DNA of 64,000 nucleotides, taken from NCBI GenBank assembly GCA_900757385.1, contig CAAENO010000218.1, positions 21,183-85,182 on the forward strand, written 5' to 3'. Shown piece after piece: positions 1 to 7,568 of this stretch. The position numbers were made by a program, and so were the translations under genes. Positions within the stretch are counted from its first letter, which is position 1, and every line of letters starts with the position of its first letter. Below the pieces are notes generated by a model that was given only the letters and a program-made list of their open reading frames with translations, was not told the origin of the DNA and searched no databases. This stretch comes from an uncultured Collinsella sp. (GTDB lineage: Bacteria; Actinomycetota; Coriobacteriia; Coriobacteriales; Coriobacteriaceae).

Positions 1-23
1 GCCGCATCGAGAAGGCTCTCTAA
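1..23 (+). CDS. C-terminal tail of KbaZ/GatZ-like aldolase subunit (partial)
   Basis: The first bases read R-I-E-K-A-L-stop in frame from base 3. This is identical to the C-terminus of the complete gene at 42796-44064. Only the last codons are inside the window, because the window edge coincides with the visible limit of the palindrome. In this arm the EIIBC and LacI genes that should precede it are not visible. Confidence 0.85.
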
Positions 24-42
24 GTAGCTTTTCCTACACGAC

Positions 43-78
43 GCCGGGCCTGGGGCATGTCCCAGCTGCAGGCCCGGC
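43..78. other. Intercistronic hairpin after kbaZ
   Basis: The arms GCCGGGCCT (43-51) and AGGCCCGGC (70-78) pair perfectly, with a GGGGCAT/GTCCC inner stem. It lies between the kbaZ stop and fsa, directly before a second hairpin, and may tune the relative expression of operon genes. The mirror copy is at 42741-42776. Confidence 0.6.
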
Positions 79-80
79 AC

Positions 81-117
81 ATAGGACAAAGGGACATCCC
101 CTTTGTCCTATTTTTTG
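81..117 (+). terminator. Rho-independent terminator-like hairpin
   Basis: ATAGGACAAAGGG (81-93) pairs with 99-111 and is followed by a run of T. It sits inside the sugar operon between kbaZ and fsa, so it is probably a partial terminator or attenuator rather than the end of the operon. The stem carries the GGACA core shared by other hairpins in this window. Confidence 0.6.
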
Positions 118-148
118 AGTTTTGGATTCCTAAGAAGGAGTTTGCACC

Positions 149-832
149 ATGAAGTTCTTTATCGATACCGCCAACCTTGACGAGATCGCCGAGGCCAAGA
201 GCTGGGGCTGCCTTGCCGGCGTCACCACCAACCCGTCCCTGTACGCCAAGACCGGCGGCAAGCTCGCCGACTTTGAGCCCCATATGCTCAAGATTGCCGA
301 GCTCTGCGAGGGCCTGCCCGTGTCTGCTGAGTCCACCGCGACCACTGCCGAGGGCATGATCGAGGAGGGCAAGCGTCTTGCCGCCCTGGCTCCCAACATC
401 GTGGTCAAGCTTCCCGTGTGCGAGGCCGGCCTCGCCGCCTGCCGCGCCCTGGCCGATGCGGGCGTGCGCGTCAACATGACGCTCGTCTTCTCGCCGACGC
501 AGGCCCTCATGGCCGCCAACGCCGGTGCCCGCTACATCAGCCCGTTTGTCGGCCGCTTTGACGACATCGCCGAGGACGGCATCTCGCAGCTCGACAATGT
601 CGTGACCTGCATCAAGAACTATGACTGGACCGGCAAGAACGTCGACGACACCGTCGAGATCATCACCGCTTCGGTCCGCACGCCCAACCACGTGACCCAG
701 GCGGCTCTTCTTGGTGCCGACATCGCGACCGTGCCCATGGCCGCTCTCAAGAAGTGCCTGCATCACCCGCTGACCGACCAGGGCCTCGCCTCTTTTGAGG
801 CTGACTGGCAGAAGGTCGTCGCTCAGGCTTAA
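149..832 (+). CDS. fsa: Fructose-6-phosphate aldolase / transaldolase (FSA-TalC type)
   Basis: This 227-residue protein has the length and layout of the small transaldolase family (FSA/TalC), which performs reversible aldol transfer or cleavage of ketose phosphates through a Schiff base. The opening FIDTANLDEI, the segment GVTTNPSL (residues 24-31) and the lysine of VVKLP (Lys87), the expected Schiff-base residue, are all visible. The start ATG follows the ribosome site AAGAAGGAG. It stands in the operon aldolase-fsa-tktN-tktC-EIIA, which argues for work on sugars imported by the neighbouring PTS. Whether it acts as a true transaldolase or as a fructose-6-phosphate aldolase cannot be decided from sequence. 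An identical copy lies at 41987-42670. Confidence 0.93.
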   Translation: MKFFIDTANLDEIAEAKSWGCLAGVTTNPSLYAKTGGKLADFEPHMLKIAELCEGLPVSAESTATTAEGMIEEGKRLAALAPNIVVKLPVCEAGLAACRALADAGVRVNMTLVFSPTQALMAANAGARYISPFVGRFDDIAEDGISQLDNVVTCIKNYDWTGKNVDDTVEIITASVRTPNHVTQAALLGADIATVPMAALKKCLHHPLTDQGLASFEADWQKVVAQA

Positions 833-895
833 CGACCGGGTTGCCTCGGCATCGCGCCATCCGGTGCCGGGGTTGTTCTCAAGAGAGGAATTCGT

Positions 896-1726
896 ATGAC
901 CAACCAGGAGCTGGCGAAGGTCGCCAATGAGGTCAGGAAGGGTGTCGTGACTGCGGTTCACGCGGCCAAGTCGGGACATCCGGGTGGATCGCTCGGTGCA
1001 GCCGACATCATGACGTATCTGTACTTTGAGGAAATGAATATCGATCCTGCCGACCCTCACAAGGCCGATCGCGACCGCTTTGTGCTCTCCAAGGGTCACG
1101 CGGCGCCGGGCCTGTATTCGGTGTTGGCAAATCGCGGCTATTTTCCCGTCGAAGAGCTCGAGACGCTCCGCCATATTGGCAGCCGACTGCAGGGCCATCC
1201 CAACATGAACGACACCCCGGGTGTTGATATGTCCACCGGATCGCTCGGTCAGGGTATCTCCGCCGCGGTTGGAATGGCACTCGCCGCAAAGCACTGGGGT
1301 GACAGCTACCGCGTCTACACGCTGTTGGGCGACGGTGAGTGCGAGGAAGGCCAGGTGTGGGAGGCGGCAATGTTCGCCGGCAACCACGACCTGGATAACC
1401 TTGTCGCTATCGTCGATCACAATGGCCTGCAAATTGACGGCAGTATCGACGAAGTTAACTCGGCTATGCCGCTTGCCGACAAGTTCCGCGCCTTTAAGTG
1501 GCATGTGATCGAGCTTGCCGACGGTAACGACATGGCGCAGATTGCAGCCGCCTTTGCCGAGGCCCGCAAAGTGAGCGACTCGCCCGTGGCCATTATCGCC
1601 GAGACGGTGAAGGGCAAGGGCGTCTCCTTTATGGAAAACCAGGTGGGCTGGCACGGCAAGGCGCCCGACGATGAACAGTTTGAGCAGGCCATGGCCGAGC
1701 TCGCAGCAGCAGGGGAGGAGCTCTAA
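896..1726 (+). CDS. tktN: Transketolase, N-terminal subunit
   Basis: This 276-residue protein corresponds to the thiamine-diphosphate (pyrophosphate-binding) half of transketolase. It shows the HAAKSGHPGGSLGAADI segment near the start, SKGHAAPGLY, the SLGQGISAAVGMA stretch and the metal/TPP motif GDGECEEGQVWEAAMF around residues 145-160. A start at 896 is supported by AGAGGAATTCGT upstream. Its stop overlaps the next gene as TAATG, so the two halves are translationally coupled and form a split transketolase as in many archaea and Gram-positives. It transfers two-carbon ketol units in pentose phosphate metabolism. An identical copy lies at 41093-41923. Confidence 0.95.
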   Translation: MTNQELAKVANEVRKGVVTAVHAAKSGHPGGSLGAADIMTYLYFEEMNIDPADPHKADRDRFVLSKGHAAPGLYSVLANRGYFPVEELETLRHIGSRLQGHPNMNDTPGVDMSTGSLGQGISAAVGMALAAKHWGDSYRVYTLLGDGECEEGQVWEAAMFAGNHDLDNLVAIVDHNGLQIDGSIDEVNSAMPLADKFRAFKWHVIELADGNDMAQIAAAFAEARKVSDSPVAIIAETVKGKGVSFMENQVGWHGKAPDDEQFEQAMAELAAAGEEL

Positions 1727-2664
1727 TGGCAGACGTCAAGAAAGTCGCCACACGCGTTAGCTATGGCGAGGCACTTGTCGAGCTGGGCAATGAGCGCGAT
1801 GACTTTGTGGTTCTCGATGCCGACCTGGCCGCCGCAACGCAGACGGGTAAGTTTAAGGCTGCGCATCCTGAGCGCTTCTACGATGCCGGCATTGCCGAGA
1901 GCAACTTGATGGGGCTCGCCGCCGGCATTGCGACCACGGGTCACGTCGCCTTTGCGAGCACCTTTGCCATGTTCGCCGCCGGCCGCGCGTACGAACAAGT
2001 GCGTAATTCCATCGGCTATCCGCACCTCAACGTCAAAATCGGCGCCACGCATGCGGGTATATCGGTCGGTGAAGACGGCGCCACGCATCAGTGCTGCGAG
2101 GACATCGCGCTCATGCGCACGATCCCGGGTATGACGGTGATCGTTCCCGCCGATGACATCGAGGCTCGCGCTTGCGTGCGCGCCGCCTATGAGTTTGAGG
2201 GACCGGTCTACATGCGCTTCGGCCGCCTGGCAACACCGGTCATCAACGACCGCGAGGACTATGAGTTCAAGATTGGTCGCGGCGTGGTCGTGCGCGAGGG
2301 GTCCGATGTGACCATCGTCGCTTGTGGCCTCATGGTCGCCGAGGCGCTTGAGGCTGCCGAGGCGCTCGCTGCCGATGGTATCGACGCCGAGGTCATCAAC
2401 ATGCACACGATCAAGCCGCTTGATGAGCGCCTGGTGGTTGCCAGCGCCAAGAAGACTGGTCGCGTGGTCACCGCCGAGGAGCATTCGATTATCGGCGGTC
2501 TTGGCGAGGCCGTGGCCTCGGTGCTCGCGGAACAGCATCCGGTGCCGATGCGACGCGTCGGCGTGCGCGATGTATATGGCGAGTCCGGCCCTGCGGTCGA
2601 TTTGCTGCACAAGTACGGTTTGGACGCCGACGGCATCGAAGCCGCGGTCAGGTCCGTGTTGTAA
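1726..2664 (+). CDS. tktC: Transketolase, C-terminal subunit
   Basis: This 312-residue protein matches the pyrimidine-binding and C-terminal domains of transketolase: SYGEALVELG near the N-terminus, the GIAESNLMGLAAGIA segment holding the conserved glutamate that activates TPP, and the H-A-G-I-S-V-G-E-D-G-A-T-H-Q segment. It begins in the TAATG overlap with tktN. It must pair with that protein to give an active enzyme. The next gene, the PTS EIIA, follows after 12 bases, so the set is one transcript. An identical copy lies at 40155-41093. Confidence 0.95.
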   Translation: MADVKKVATRVSYGEALVELGNERDDFVVLDADLAAATQTGKFKAAHPERFYDAGIAESNLMGLAAGIATTGHVAFASTFAMFAAGRAYEQVRNSIGYPHLNVKIGATHAGISVGEDGATHQCCEDIALMRTIPGMTVIVPADDIEARACVRAAYEFEGPVYMRFGRLATPVINDREDYEFKIGRGVVVREGSDVTIVACGLMVAEALEAAEALAADGIDAEVINMHTIKPLDERLVVASAKKTGRVVTAEEHSIIGGLGEAVASVLAEQHPVPMRRVGVRDVYGESGPAVDLLHKYGLDADGIEAAVRSVL

Positions 2665-2676
2665 GGAAGGTTTTCC

Positions 2677-3129
2677 ATGGGGTTTGTATCTGCCAACCAA
2701 GTGACGATTGGCTACGCCGCCGCCTCGCGCGAGGACGCGCTGCATTATCTGTCCGAGCAGGCTGTTGAGCTTGGTTTTGCCGATGATGCCTCTGCCGTCG
2801 AGGCTGCCTTTATCGCTCGCGAGAACGAGGCCGAGACTGGCCTTGTCGCCGGTTTTGCCGTTCCGCATGCCAAGAGCGACGCGATCCATACGCCGGGCGT
2901 TGCCGTGCTCAAACTGGCCGAGCCCGTCGAGTGGCCGAGCTTCGACGGCGTGCCCGTCGATGTTGCGCTTGCGCTGTACGTGCCCGCCGGCGAAGCGGGA
3001 ACCACGCACCTGCGTCTGCTCTCCAAGGCTGCCGTGATGCTGATGGATGCCGCCTTCCGTGACAAGGTGCGCGAAAGCGCCGATCCTGTCGAGATTGCCG
3101 AGCTCATCAACGCCGGGCTCGAGGGTTAG
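2677..3129 (+). CDS. PTS EIIA component, fructose/mannitol type
   Basis: This 150-residue cytoplasmic phosphocarrier belongs to the PTS EIIA type-2 family. The phosphorylated histidine is His64 in the segment GFAVPHAKSDAI, which has the family pattern PHA/PHG. Start 2677 is preceded by AAGGAAGG. It takes phosphate from HPr and gives it to EIIB. Its partner EIIBC is seen only at the other end of the complete operon (44209-45681). Separation of EIIA from EIIBC by four metabolic genes is unusual but the operon context links them. An identical copy lies at 39690-40142. Confidence 0.92.
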   Translation: MGFVSANQVTIGYAAASREDALHYLSEQAVELGFADDASAVEAAFIARENEAETGLVAGFAVPHAKSDAIHTPGVAVLKLAEPVEWPSFDGVPVDVALALYVPAGEAGTTHLRLLSKAAVMLMDAAFRDKVRESADPVEIAELINAGLEG

Positions 3130-3172
3130 AACGGGCTCTCCGTTCCATTAATCGATCCTTCTCCAAGGAAAA

Positions 3173-3201
3173 GGGCCGCGACGCTATAGACGTCGCGGCC
3201 C
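3173..3201 (+). terminator. Terminator hairpin at end of the sugar operon
   Basis: GGGCCGCGACG (3173-3183) pairs perfectly with 3191-3201 across a 7-base loop. It follows the EIIA stop by 43 bases. A copy of the 49-bp dispersed repeat begins ten bases further on. The mirror copy is at 39618-39646. Confidence 0.75.
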
Positions 3202-3210
3202 CGTCTGCGT

Positions 3211-3259
3211 TTCCCCAGATAAAACCTAGCAAAATAAATCTGTCCCTTTTTAGCAGGTT
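3211..3259. repeat. 49-bp dispersed intergenic repeat, copy 1
   Basis: It begins TTCCCCAGATAAAACCT and ends TAGCAGGTT. Its ends pair (ACCTAGCAAAA with TTTTTAGCAGGT), leaving a loop that contains the TGTCCC core. Other copies in this arm are at 5423, 7508, 12087 and 14251. All are intergenic, usually next to a gene end. Confidence 0.85.
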
Positions 3260-3403
3260 AATCAGTCTAGCGGGAGACGCCGCAGGACGTTTGCTCGGCA
3301 GAATGCGTAAGATGTGAGGCAAGCGATACTGATGAGGTTGTACCGTATAGGCTGGGAAAGCAGCATGCTTTTTTGCCGAGAACAACGCGAGAGAGAAGGC
3401 TCC

Positions 3404-4270
3404 ATGTCCGACATTATCCGTATAAGCGACGCGCGGCTCGAGGAGCTTATCGCCGAGGATGTCCCCTATATCGATCTTACGACGCATATCCTGGGAATCG
3501 GTGAGGCGCTCGGTGCGATGGAGTATTACACACGCGAGAACTGTGTGCTTTGTTGCACGGAGGAGGTTGCGCGTATGGCCACTATGCTGAACTTGACGGT
3601 CGAGTGGTTTGAGCCCTCGGGAACCAAGGTTGAAGCCGGGCAATCTTTTATGCGCGTACGCGGTTCGGCCGCCAATTTGCATCTGCTATGGAAAGTCGGC
3701 CTAAATATGTTCGACCACTATTCGGCCGTGGCAACCAAGACGCGCAAAATGGTCGACGCCGCGCATGCGGCCAATCCCATGTGCGAGGTGCTGACGACGC
3801 GAAAGAGCACGCCGGGCAATAGAGATCTGCTGACCAAGGCGGTCGTTGCGGGCGGAGCGTTTCCGCATCGCATGGGCCTTTCCGAGACCGTGCTGGTGTT
3901 CGACAACCATACCAGGTTTATGACAGCGCCTTCTGGAGCGACGGGACTCGATGCGTTTATTGAGCTTCTGCCCCAGATTCGTCGACGCTGCATCGAGAAA
4001 AAGCTGTTTGTCGAGGCGGGCGCCGATGATGCTCGCAGGCTGGTGAAGGCGGGCGTCGACGGTATTCAGTTCGACAAAGTGTCGGTTGCCGAGCTGAGGC
4101 CGCTCGTCGAGGAGCTGCATGGAATCGATCCCCATGTGGCCCTAGTAGCGGCGGGAGGGATTCACCCCGACAACGCTGCCGAGTACGCGTCGACTGGCGT
4201 TGATGGCCTCGTGACTACGTCCTGCTTCACGGCGAATCCCGTCGACATGAGCGTCAAGATGTTCGCTTAG
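3404..4270 (+). CDS. modD: ModD-like protein (quinolinate phosphoribosyltransferase superfamily)
   Basis: This 288-residue protein resembles ModD, a relative of nicotinate-nucleotide pyrophosphorylase (NadC) often encoded with molybdate transport genes. Its true biochemical role is not settled. Visible family traits are the opening DARLEELIAEDVPYIDLTT, the central TTRKSTPGNRDLLTKAV region with the arginine/lysine set that binds phosphoribosyl substrates in NadC, and the C-terminal barrel signature LVAAGGIHPDNAAEYASTG. ATG 3404 is preferred over an upstream in-frame codon at 3314 because it has GAGAGAAGG just before it and aligns with the family N-terminus. No molybdate transporter is nearby. 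An identical copy lies at 38549-39415. Confidence 0.8.
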   Translation: MSDIIRISDARLEELIAEDVPYIDLTTHILGIGEALGAMEYYTRENCVLCCTEEVARMATMLNLTVEWFEPSGTKVEAGQSFMRVRGSAANLHLLWKVGLNMFDHYSAVATKTRKMVDAAHAANPMCEVLTTRKSTPGNRDLLTKAVVAGGAFPHRMGLSETVLVFDNHTRFMTAPSGATGLDAFIELLPQIRRRCIEKKLFVEAGADDARRLVKAGVDGIQFDKVSVAELRPLVEELHGIDPHVALVAAGGIHPDNAAEYASTGVDGLVTTSCFTANPVDMSVKMFA

Positions 4271-4280
4271 CGCGTTGCCG

Positions 4281-4302
4281 CGCGTTTGCCCGGGCAAACG
4301 CG
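4281..4302. terminator. Perfect 22-bp palindrome after modD
   Basis: CGCGTTTGCCC is followed at once by its reverse complement, starting 11 bases after the modD stop. It has no loop and an A/T-rich tail with T runs follows, so it is probably a terminator or transcript end. The mirror is at 38517-38538. Confidence 0.5.
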
Positions 4303-4356
4303 CCCAATAATAAAACCGTTTCTTTCTTTGCGGGTCCATGCTCGCAAAACGCAGCT

Positions 4357-4415
4357 GCGGTGGAATAGTTCCTGTTGGGGCCCGATGGGCCGCAAAACAG
4401 GAACTATTCCACCGC
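4357..4415. repeat. REP-like hairpin with 20-bp perfect stem
   Basis: Bases 4357-4376 pair perfectly with 4396-4415. The loop holds a second small stem (GGCCC/GGGCC). It lies between modD and the larE remnant. The mirror is at 38404-38462. Confidence 0.7.
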
Positions 4416-4433
4416 AACTTATTGGGATGCAGG

Positions 4434-4556
4434 TTACTGGTTCATGTTGCCGTGGATGTAGGGGGTGACCTCGGGTGAGATATGGCAGTAGCTCGACATG
4501 CGCACACCGGGCTCTTCCTGAAGCCCCTTTGCAGGTGCGGTAGTGTCTGAAAGCAG
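4434..4556 (-). pseudogene. larE remnant with internal deletion and lost start codon
   Basis: Read on the minus strand, this is a 40-codon frame whose first part (L-L-S-D-T-T-A-P-A) matches the LarE N-terminus and whose last part (HISPEVTPYIHGNMN) matches the LarE C-terminus of the intact gene at 7569-8447. About 250 codons between them are gone, and the ATG has become CTG after loss of a base. It stands divergent to a HAD gene exactly as intact larE does, so it is the decayed partner of a duplicated larE-HAD module. A residual short peptide is possible but the sulfurtransferase is lost. The mirror is at 38263-38385. Confidence 0.85.
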
Positions 4557-4639
4557 AAACGCTTCTCACCGCTGGACACTCGACCGAAAACCATGGTCCT
4601 ACCGAGCGCTCGTTATGAGACTCCCATCTATATAGCGAA

Positions 4640-4720
4640 CGTGCAATATGATATATACGTTATATACAAGTTATAACGTGCGGTAGATTTGCGGTAACGC
4701 AAGCCGATGAAGGGGCCGAT
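4640..4720 (+). promoter_or_regulatory. Promoter/operator region of the first HAD gene
   Basis: The A/T-rich stretch contains TATATA-CGT-TATATA (4652-4666), an inverted hexamer pair. It is conserved at the same place upstream of the second HAD gene (8545-8559) although the surrounding bases differ. Conservation after duplication suggests a promoter element or a binding site. No -35/-10 pair is certain. Confidence 0.5.
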
Positions 4721-5371
4721 ATGATCAGGGCTGTTATTTTTGACATGGATGGAACGTTGATCGATACCGAGCGCTTGGACATGAAAGCGTGGAAGGTGGG
4801 TGCTGCCGAGCTGGGTATCGCGATTGATGACGCGTTGACGCATCAGTTTATCGGCCGTTCGAATGCCGATGTTAAGGGCATCCTTGAGGCGCATTACGGC
4901 AAGGGCGAAACCGCCGACGCGATTTATGCCCGCAACATTGAGCTTCACACCGAGATGGCCAAGACCGACCTGGAGCTTAAGGCCGGCGCCGCCGAGTGCC
5001 TAGACGAGCTGCTGGCCGCGGGCTATCACGTGGGCCTTGCGACGTCGTCGCGCCGCGTTGCGGCCGAGCGCAACCTTAAGACGGTCGGTCTCTTTGACAA
5101 GTTCGAAACGGTGACCTTTGGCGAGGACGTCGCGTGCGGCAAGCCCGATCCCGAGATCTACCTGCTCGCCTGCGAGCGCGCGGGCTTTGCTCCCGAGGAG
5201 TGCGCCGTGGTCGAGGATTCTCGCAATGGCTGCGTCTCGGGCATCACGGCCGGCTGCCATGTCTTTGCCGTGCCCGATATCTTGCCGCTGCCGCAGGACG
5301 TGGTGGACGGCTGCGAGGCCGTGCTCGATACACTGTTCGATCTGACGGCGGCGGTCAGGGCCGTGCGCTAA
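4721..5371 (+). CDS. HAD-superfamily phosphatase, beta-phosphoglucomutase-like (paralogue 1)
   Basis: This 216-residue cytoplasmic hydrolase has all four HAD motifs: FDMDGT (nucleophile Asp8 and acid Asp10), ATSS (motif II), the lysine of GKPDPE (motif III) and VVEDSRNG (motif IV). The helical cap between the first two motifs fits subfamily IA enzymes such as sugar-phosphate phosphatases and phosphoglucomutases. A close paralogue of the same length lies at 8615-9265. The two are nearly identical in the C-terminal half and diverge in the cap, the part that selects substrate. The substrate is unknown. An identical copy lies at 37448-38098. Confidence 0.85.
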   Translation: MIRAVIFDMDGTLIDTERLDMKAWKVGAAELGIAIDDALTHQFIGRSNADVKGILEAHYGKGETADAIYARNIELHTEMAKTDLELKAGAAECLDELLAAGYHVGLATSSRRVAAERNLKTVGLFDKFETVTFGEDVACGKPDPEIYLLACERAGFAPEECAVVEDSRNGCVSGITAGCHVFAVPDILPLPQDVVDGCEAVLDTLFDLTAAVRAVR

Positions 5372-5422
5372 AGGTATGCGCCGAGGCTGATGACGGTGGC
5401 TTCGGCGTGGCCCCGCTTGCGT

Positions 5423-5471
5423 TTCCCCAGATAAAACCCGCCAATATAAACCTGTCCTCTTTTGGCGGGTT
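5423..5471. repeat. 49-bp dispersed intergenic repeat, copy 2
   Basis: This variant has AACCCGCC/GGCGGGTT in the stem instead of AACCTGCC/GGCAGGTT. Both arms changed together, which keeps pairing and indicates selection or origin as a folded structure. Confidence 0.85.
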
Positions 5472-5541
5472 GGCGGGGCAATGCCCGCCGCAACTTAGGG
5501 CACGGTTGGGACGTGTACGCTTTAAAGAGCGGAGCCCATGG

Positions 5542-5730
5542 TTAGAGAGATGCGCTCGTCTCTCTAAACGTCTCTCTAAAGAGAAAGTCGGTTAGAGAGA
5601 TGGCTTTAGGTAATCTAGCAGTGAATTCGATACATCTCTCTAAATTTCTCTCTAAAAGAAGGTGCTCATCTCTCTAAAGCTAGAGAGATATACTAAGCTT
5701 TAGAGAGATAAATCTATTGTTTTAGAGAGA
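5542..5730. promoter_or_regulatory. Array of ten TTAGAGAGA operator-like boxes
   Basis: TTAGAGAGA occurs at 5542, 5592, 5700 and 5722, and its complement TCTCTCTAA at 5559, 5571, 5635, 5647 and 5669. A one-mismatch copy (CTAGAGAGA) is at 5680. Ten boxes in 189 bases, in both orientations, end four bases before the start codon of the AlbA-type regulator, and the last box overlaps its ribosome site. This looks like a cooperative autoregulatory operator. Spacing is irregular, so it is not a CRISPR array. The mirror is at 37089-37277. Confidence 0.7.
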
Positions 5731-5734
5731 CGGA

Positions 5735-7435
5735 ATGCCAATGCTGTTGGATGAACCTCTTGGCCTTATCGTCGAGCGCCTTCGCAGGCGGGGGACCGAT
5801 GACGCATCGGTAGAAGTTAAAGCCTGCACGAATAAATTGAGTGCAGACGTATGGGAGACAGTGAGTGCTTTTGCGAACACTGCGGGTGGGCTCATTATTT
5901 TGGGCCTGAACGAAGCCGAAGGATTTGTTCCTTCTGCCAACTTTGCTATCGACAGGGTACGCGACCAGTTTGTTTCGGGTATCGGAGACGGAGGCTCAGC
6001 GGCGGTGGTGACCCATGCGCCGCGGTATGAGCTTGATCGTGGCGAGGTCGACGGGCTCCAGGTACTTCTGGTGCGCATCTTTGAGCTTGAGCTCAAAGCG
6101 AAGCCATGCTATATCGGCGCGCGCGGCGTGCAGAACGGTAGCTACAAGCGCGTGGATGATAAAGATATCAAGATGTCGCCCGCTGAGCTATATGAGCTAC
6201 AGAGTGCGTTGCTTCCGAGTGATGCAGACGGTACGGTGGTTTCGGAGGCAACAGTCGAGGATTTGGATCCAGATGTCGTGCGGTCCATTATCGCAAATCG
6301 TCGGCTGCAGACCCCGCGCGTTTTGCGCGGGGCCGATACGCTGGAAAAGCAGCTGGCCAGACTCAATATCACTACAAAGGATGGAGCTGTGAAGCTCGCG
6401 GGGCTTCTGTCGGCGGGAATTTACCCCCAGCAGTTCTATCCCAAGCTGATGATCGATGTCGCCGTTCATTCCGATGTGGAAAAATCTGCTCCTGGGCAAC
6501 CCCGGTTTATTGACCGCCAGTTGTGCGATGGCCCGATTCCGGCTTGCATCGAAGATGCCCTCGCTGCGATCGGACGAAACTTGCGCAAAGCGGCGATAGT
6601 GCGAGGCGCTGGTAGAAGGGAAGATTGGGAAGTACCCCAGGAGGTTTTGCGCGAGGCCTTGGCGAATGCCTGCATCCATCGAGAGTATTCGCCCATGTTT
6701 GTGGGGCAGGCCGTGAGCGTCGATATCTACCCAGACAGAATAGAGATCAAAAACCCCGGCGGGCTTTGGGGCGGAAAGACGGTGGACAATCTTGCGGACG
6801 GGGAATCGCGTTGCCGAAACCCAAAGCTCATGAGTCTGATGGGGGCGACGCCGTTAGAGCATGCTGAGGGGGCTGTTGCGGAAAGTCAGGGATCTGGCAT
6901 CCCGGCTATGATTCGCGAGATGGAGTCTCGTTCGCTTGGCAGGCCGAAATTTATCGTTAAGGCCGATTCGTTTACGGTGCTGCTTTCCCGGCACGGGGCG
7001 GAGCTTGCTGAAAACCGCATGTGGATTCAGGGCCATGTGGACACCGAACTGACGCATCGCGAGGAAACATTACTCATGTTTATGCGGGAGCATGGGTGCG
7101 TATGCGATGTTCAAAAAATACGAGAGGCTTTGAAGTGGGATTCGGATGACATTCGCCTGATCTGCGGGGACCTTGTCGATAAACATGTCCTGTCAAAATG
7201 TGGCAAAGACGCGTTTGAAATTATCGATATGAGCAGAGAATCGTCAGCTTCGACGGCGGATAGGATCCTGGAGGCTCTCAGCGCCGGAATGGATATGACG
7301 GCGCGAGAAATAGCGGTTGCATCGGGGGTCAAGATTTCGTCCGTCCGTTACCATCTGCCAAAAATGGCGGATAAAGGACTCATTGAAGTAATGGGTTCAT
7401 CGACGAGCCGCAACCGCCGCTATCGGAAGAGGTAG
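5735..7435 (+). CDS. AlbA/Schlafen-domain ATP-binding transcriptional regulator
   Basis: This 566-residue protein appears to combine an N-terminal AlbA_2 (divergent AAA_4) domain, with VEVKAC around residue 27 and FANTAGGLIILGL around residue 46; a GHKL-like ATP-binding segment (EVLREALANACIHREYS, IEIKNPGGLWGG) around residues 300-345; and a C-terminal winged helix (MTAREIAVASGVKISSVRYHLPKMADKGLIEV). Such proteins are usually annotated as putative transcriptional regulators and their targets are poorly known. The start at 5735 lies immediately after the box array, suggesting self-control. It sits between the two copies of the larE-HAD module. An identical copy lies at 35384-37084. Confidence 0.8.
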   Translation: MPMLLDEPLGLIVERLRRRGTDDASVEVKACTNKLSADVWETVSAFANTAGGLIILGLNEAEGFVPSANFAIDRVRDQFVSGIGDGGSAAVVTHAPRYELDRGEVDGLQVLLVRIFELELKAKPCYIGARGVQNGSYKRVDDKDIKMSPAELYELQSALLPSDADGTVVSEATVEDLDPDVVRSIIANRRLQTPRVLRGADTLEKQLARLNITTKDGAVKLAGLLSAGIYPQQFYPKLMIDVAVHSDVEKSAPGQPRFIDRQLCDGPIPACIEDALAAIGRNLRKAAIVRGAGRREDWEVPQEVLREALANACIHREYSPMFVGQAVSVDIYPDRIEIKNPGGLWGGKTVDNLADGESRCRNPKLMSLMGATPLEHAEGAVAESQGSGIPAMIREMESRSLGRPKFIVKADSFTVLLSRHGAELAENRMWIQGHVDTELTHREETLLMFMREHGCVCDVQKIREALKWDSDDIRLICGDLVDKHVLSKCGKDAFEIIDMSRESSASTADRILEALSAGMDMTAREIAVASGVKISSVRYHLPKMADKGLIEVMGSSTSRNRRYRKR

Positions 7436-7448
7436 ATGCAGCCGAGTT

Positions 7449-7491
7449 GCCTCTCTAGTGTCTCTCGAAGTTAGATGGATACTAGAGAGGC
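7449..7491. terminator. Hairpin after the AlbA-type regulator, related to the box motif
   Basis: GCCTCTCTAGT (7449-7459) pairs perfectly with 7481-7491. The arms contain CTCTCTAG, a near match to the upstream operator boxes, so this may be both a transcript end and a further binding site. The mirror is at 35328-35370. Confidence 0.5.
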
Positions 7492-7507
7492 GGTGGCTCC
7501 GCGATAT

Positions 7508-7556
7508 TTCCCCAGATAAAACCTGCCAAAATAAACCTGTTCCTTTTTGGTAGGTT
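7508..7556. repeat. 49-bp dispersed intergenic repeat, copy 3
   Basis: It has the consensus start TTCCCCAGATAAAACCTGCC. It lies between the convergent ends of the AlbA-type regulator and larE. Confidence 0.85.
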
Positions 7557-7568
7557 AAACGGCGTAAC

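Noticed and set aside
5542..5730. CRISPR-like reading of the TCTCTCTAA repeats
   Set aside because: Repeats are only nine bases, occur in both orientations and have irregular gaps of 2 to 35 bases. No cas genes are present.
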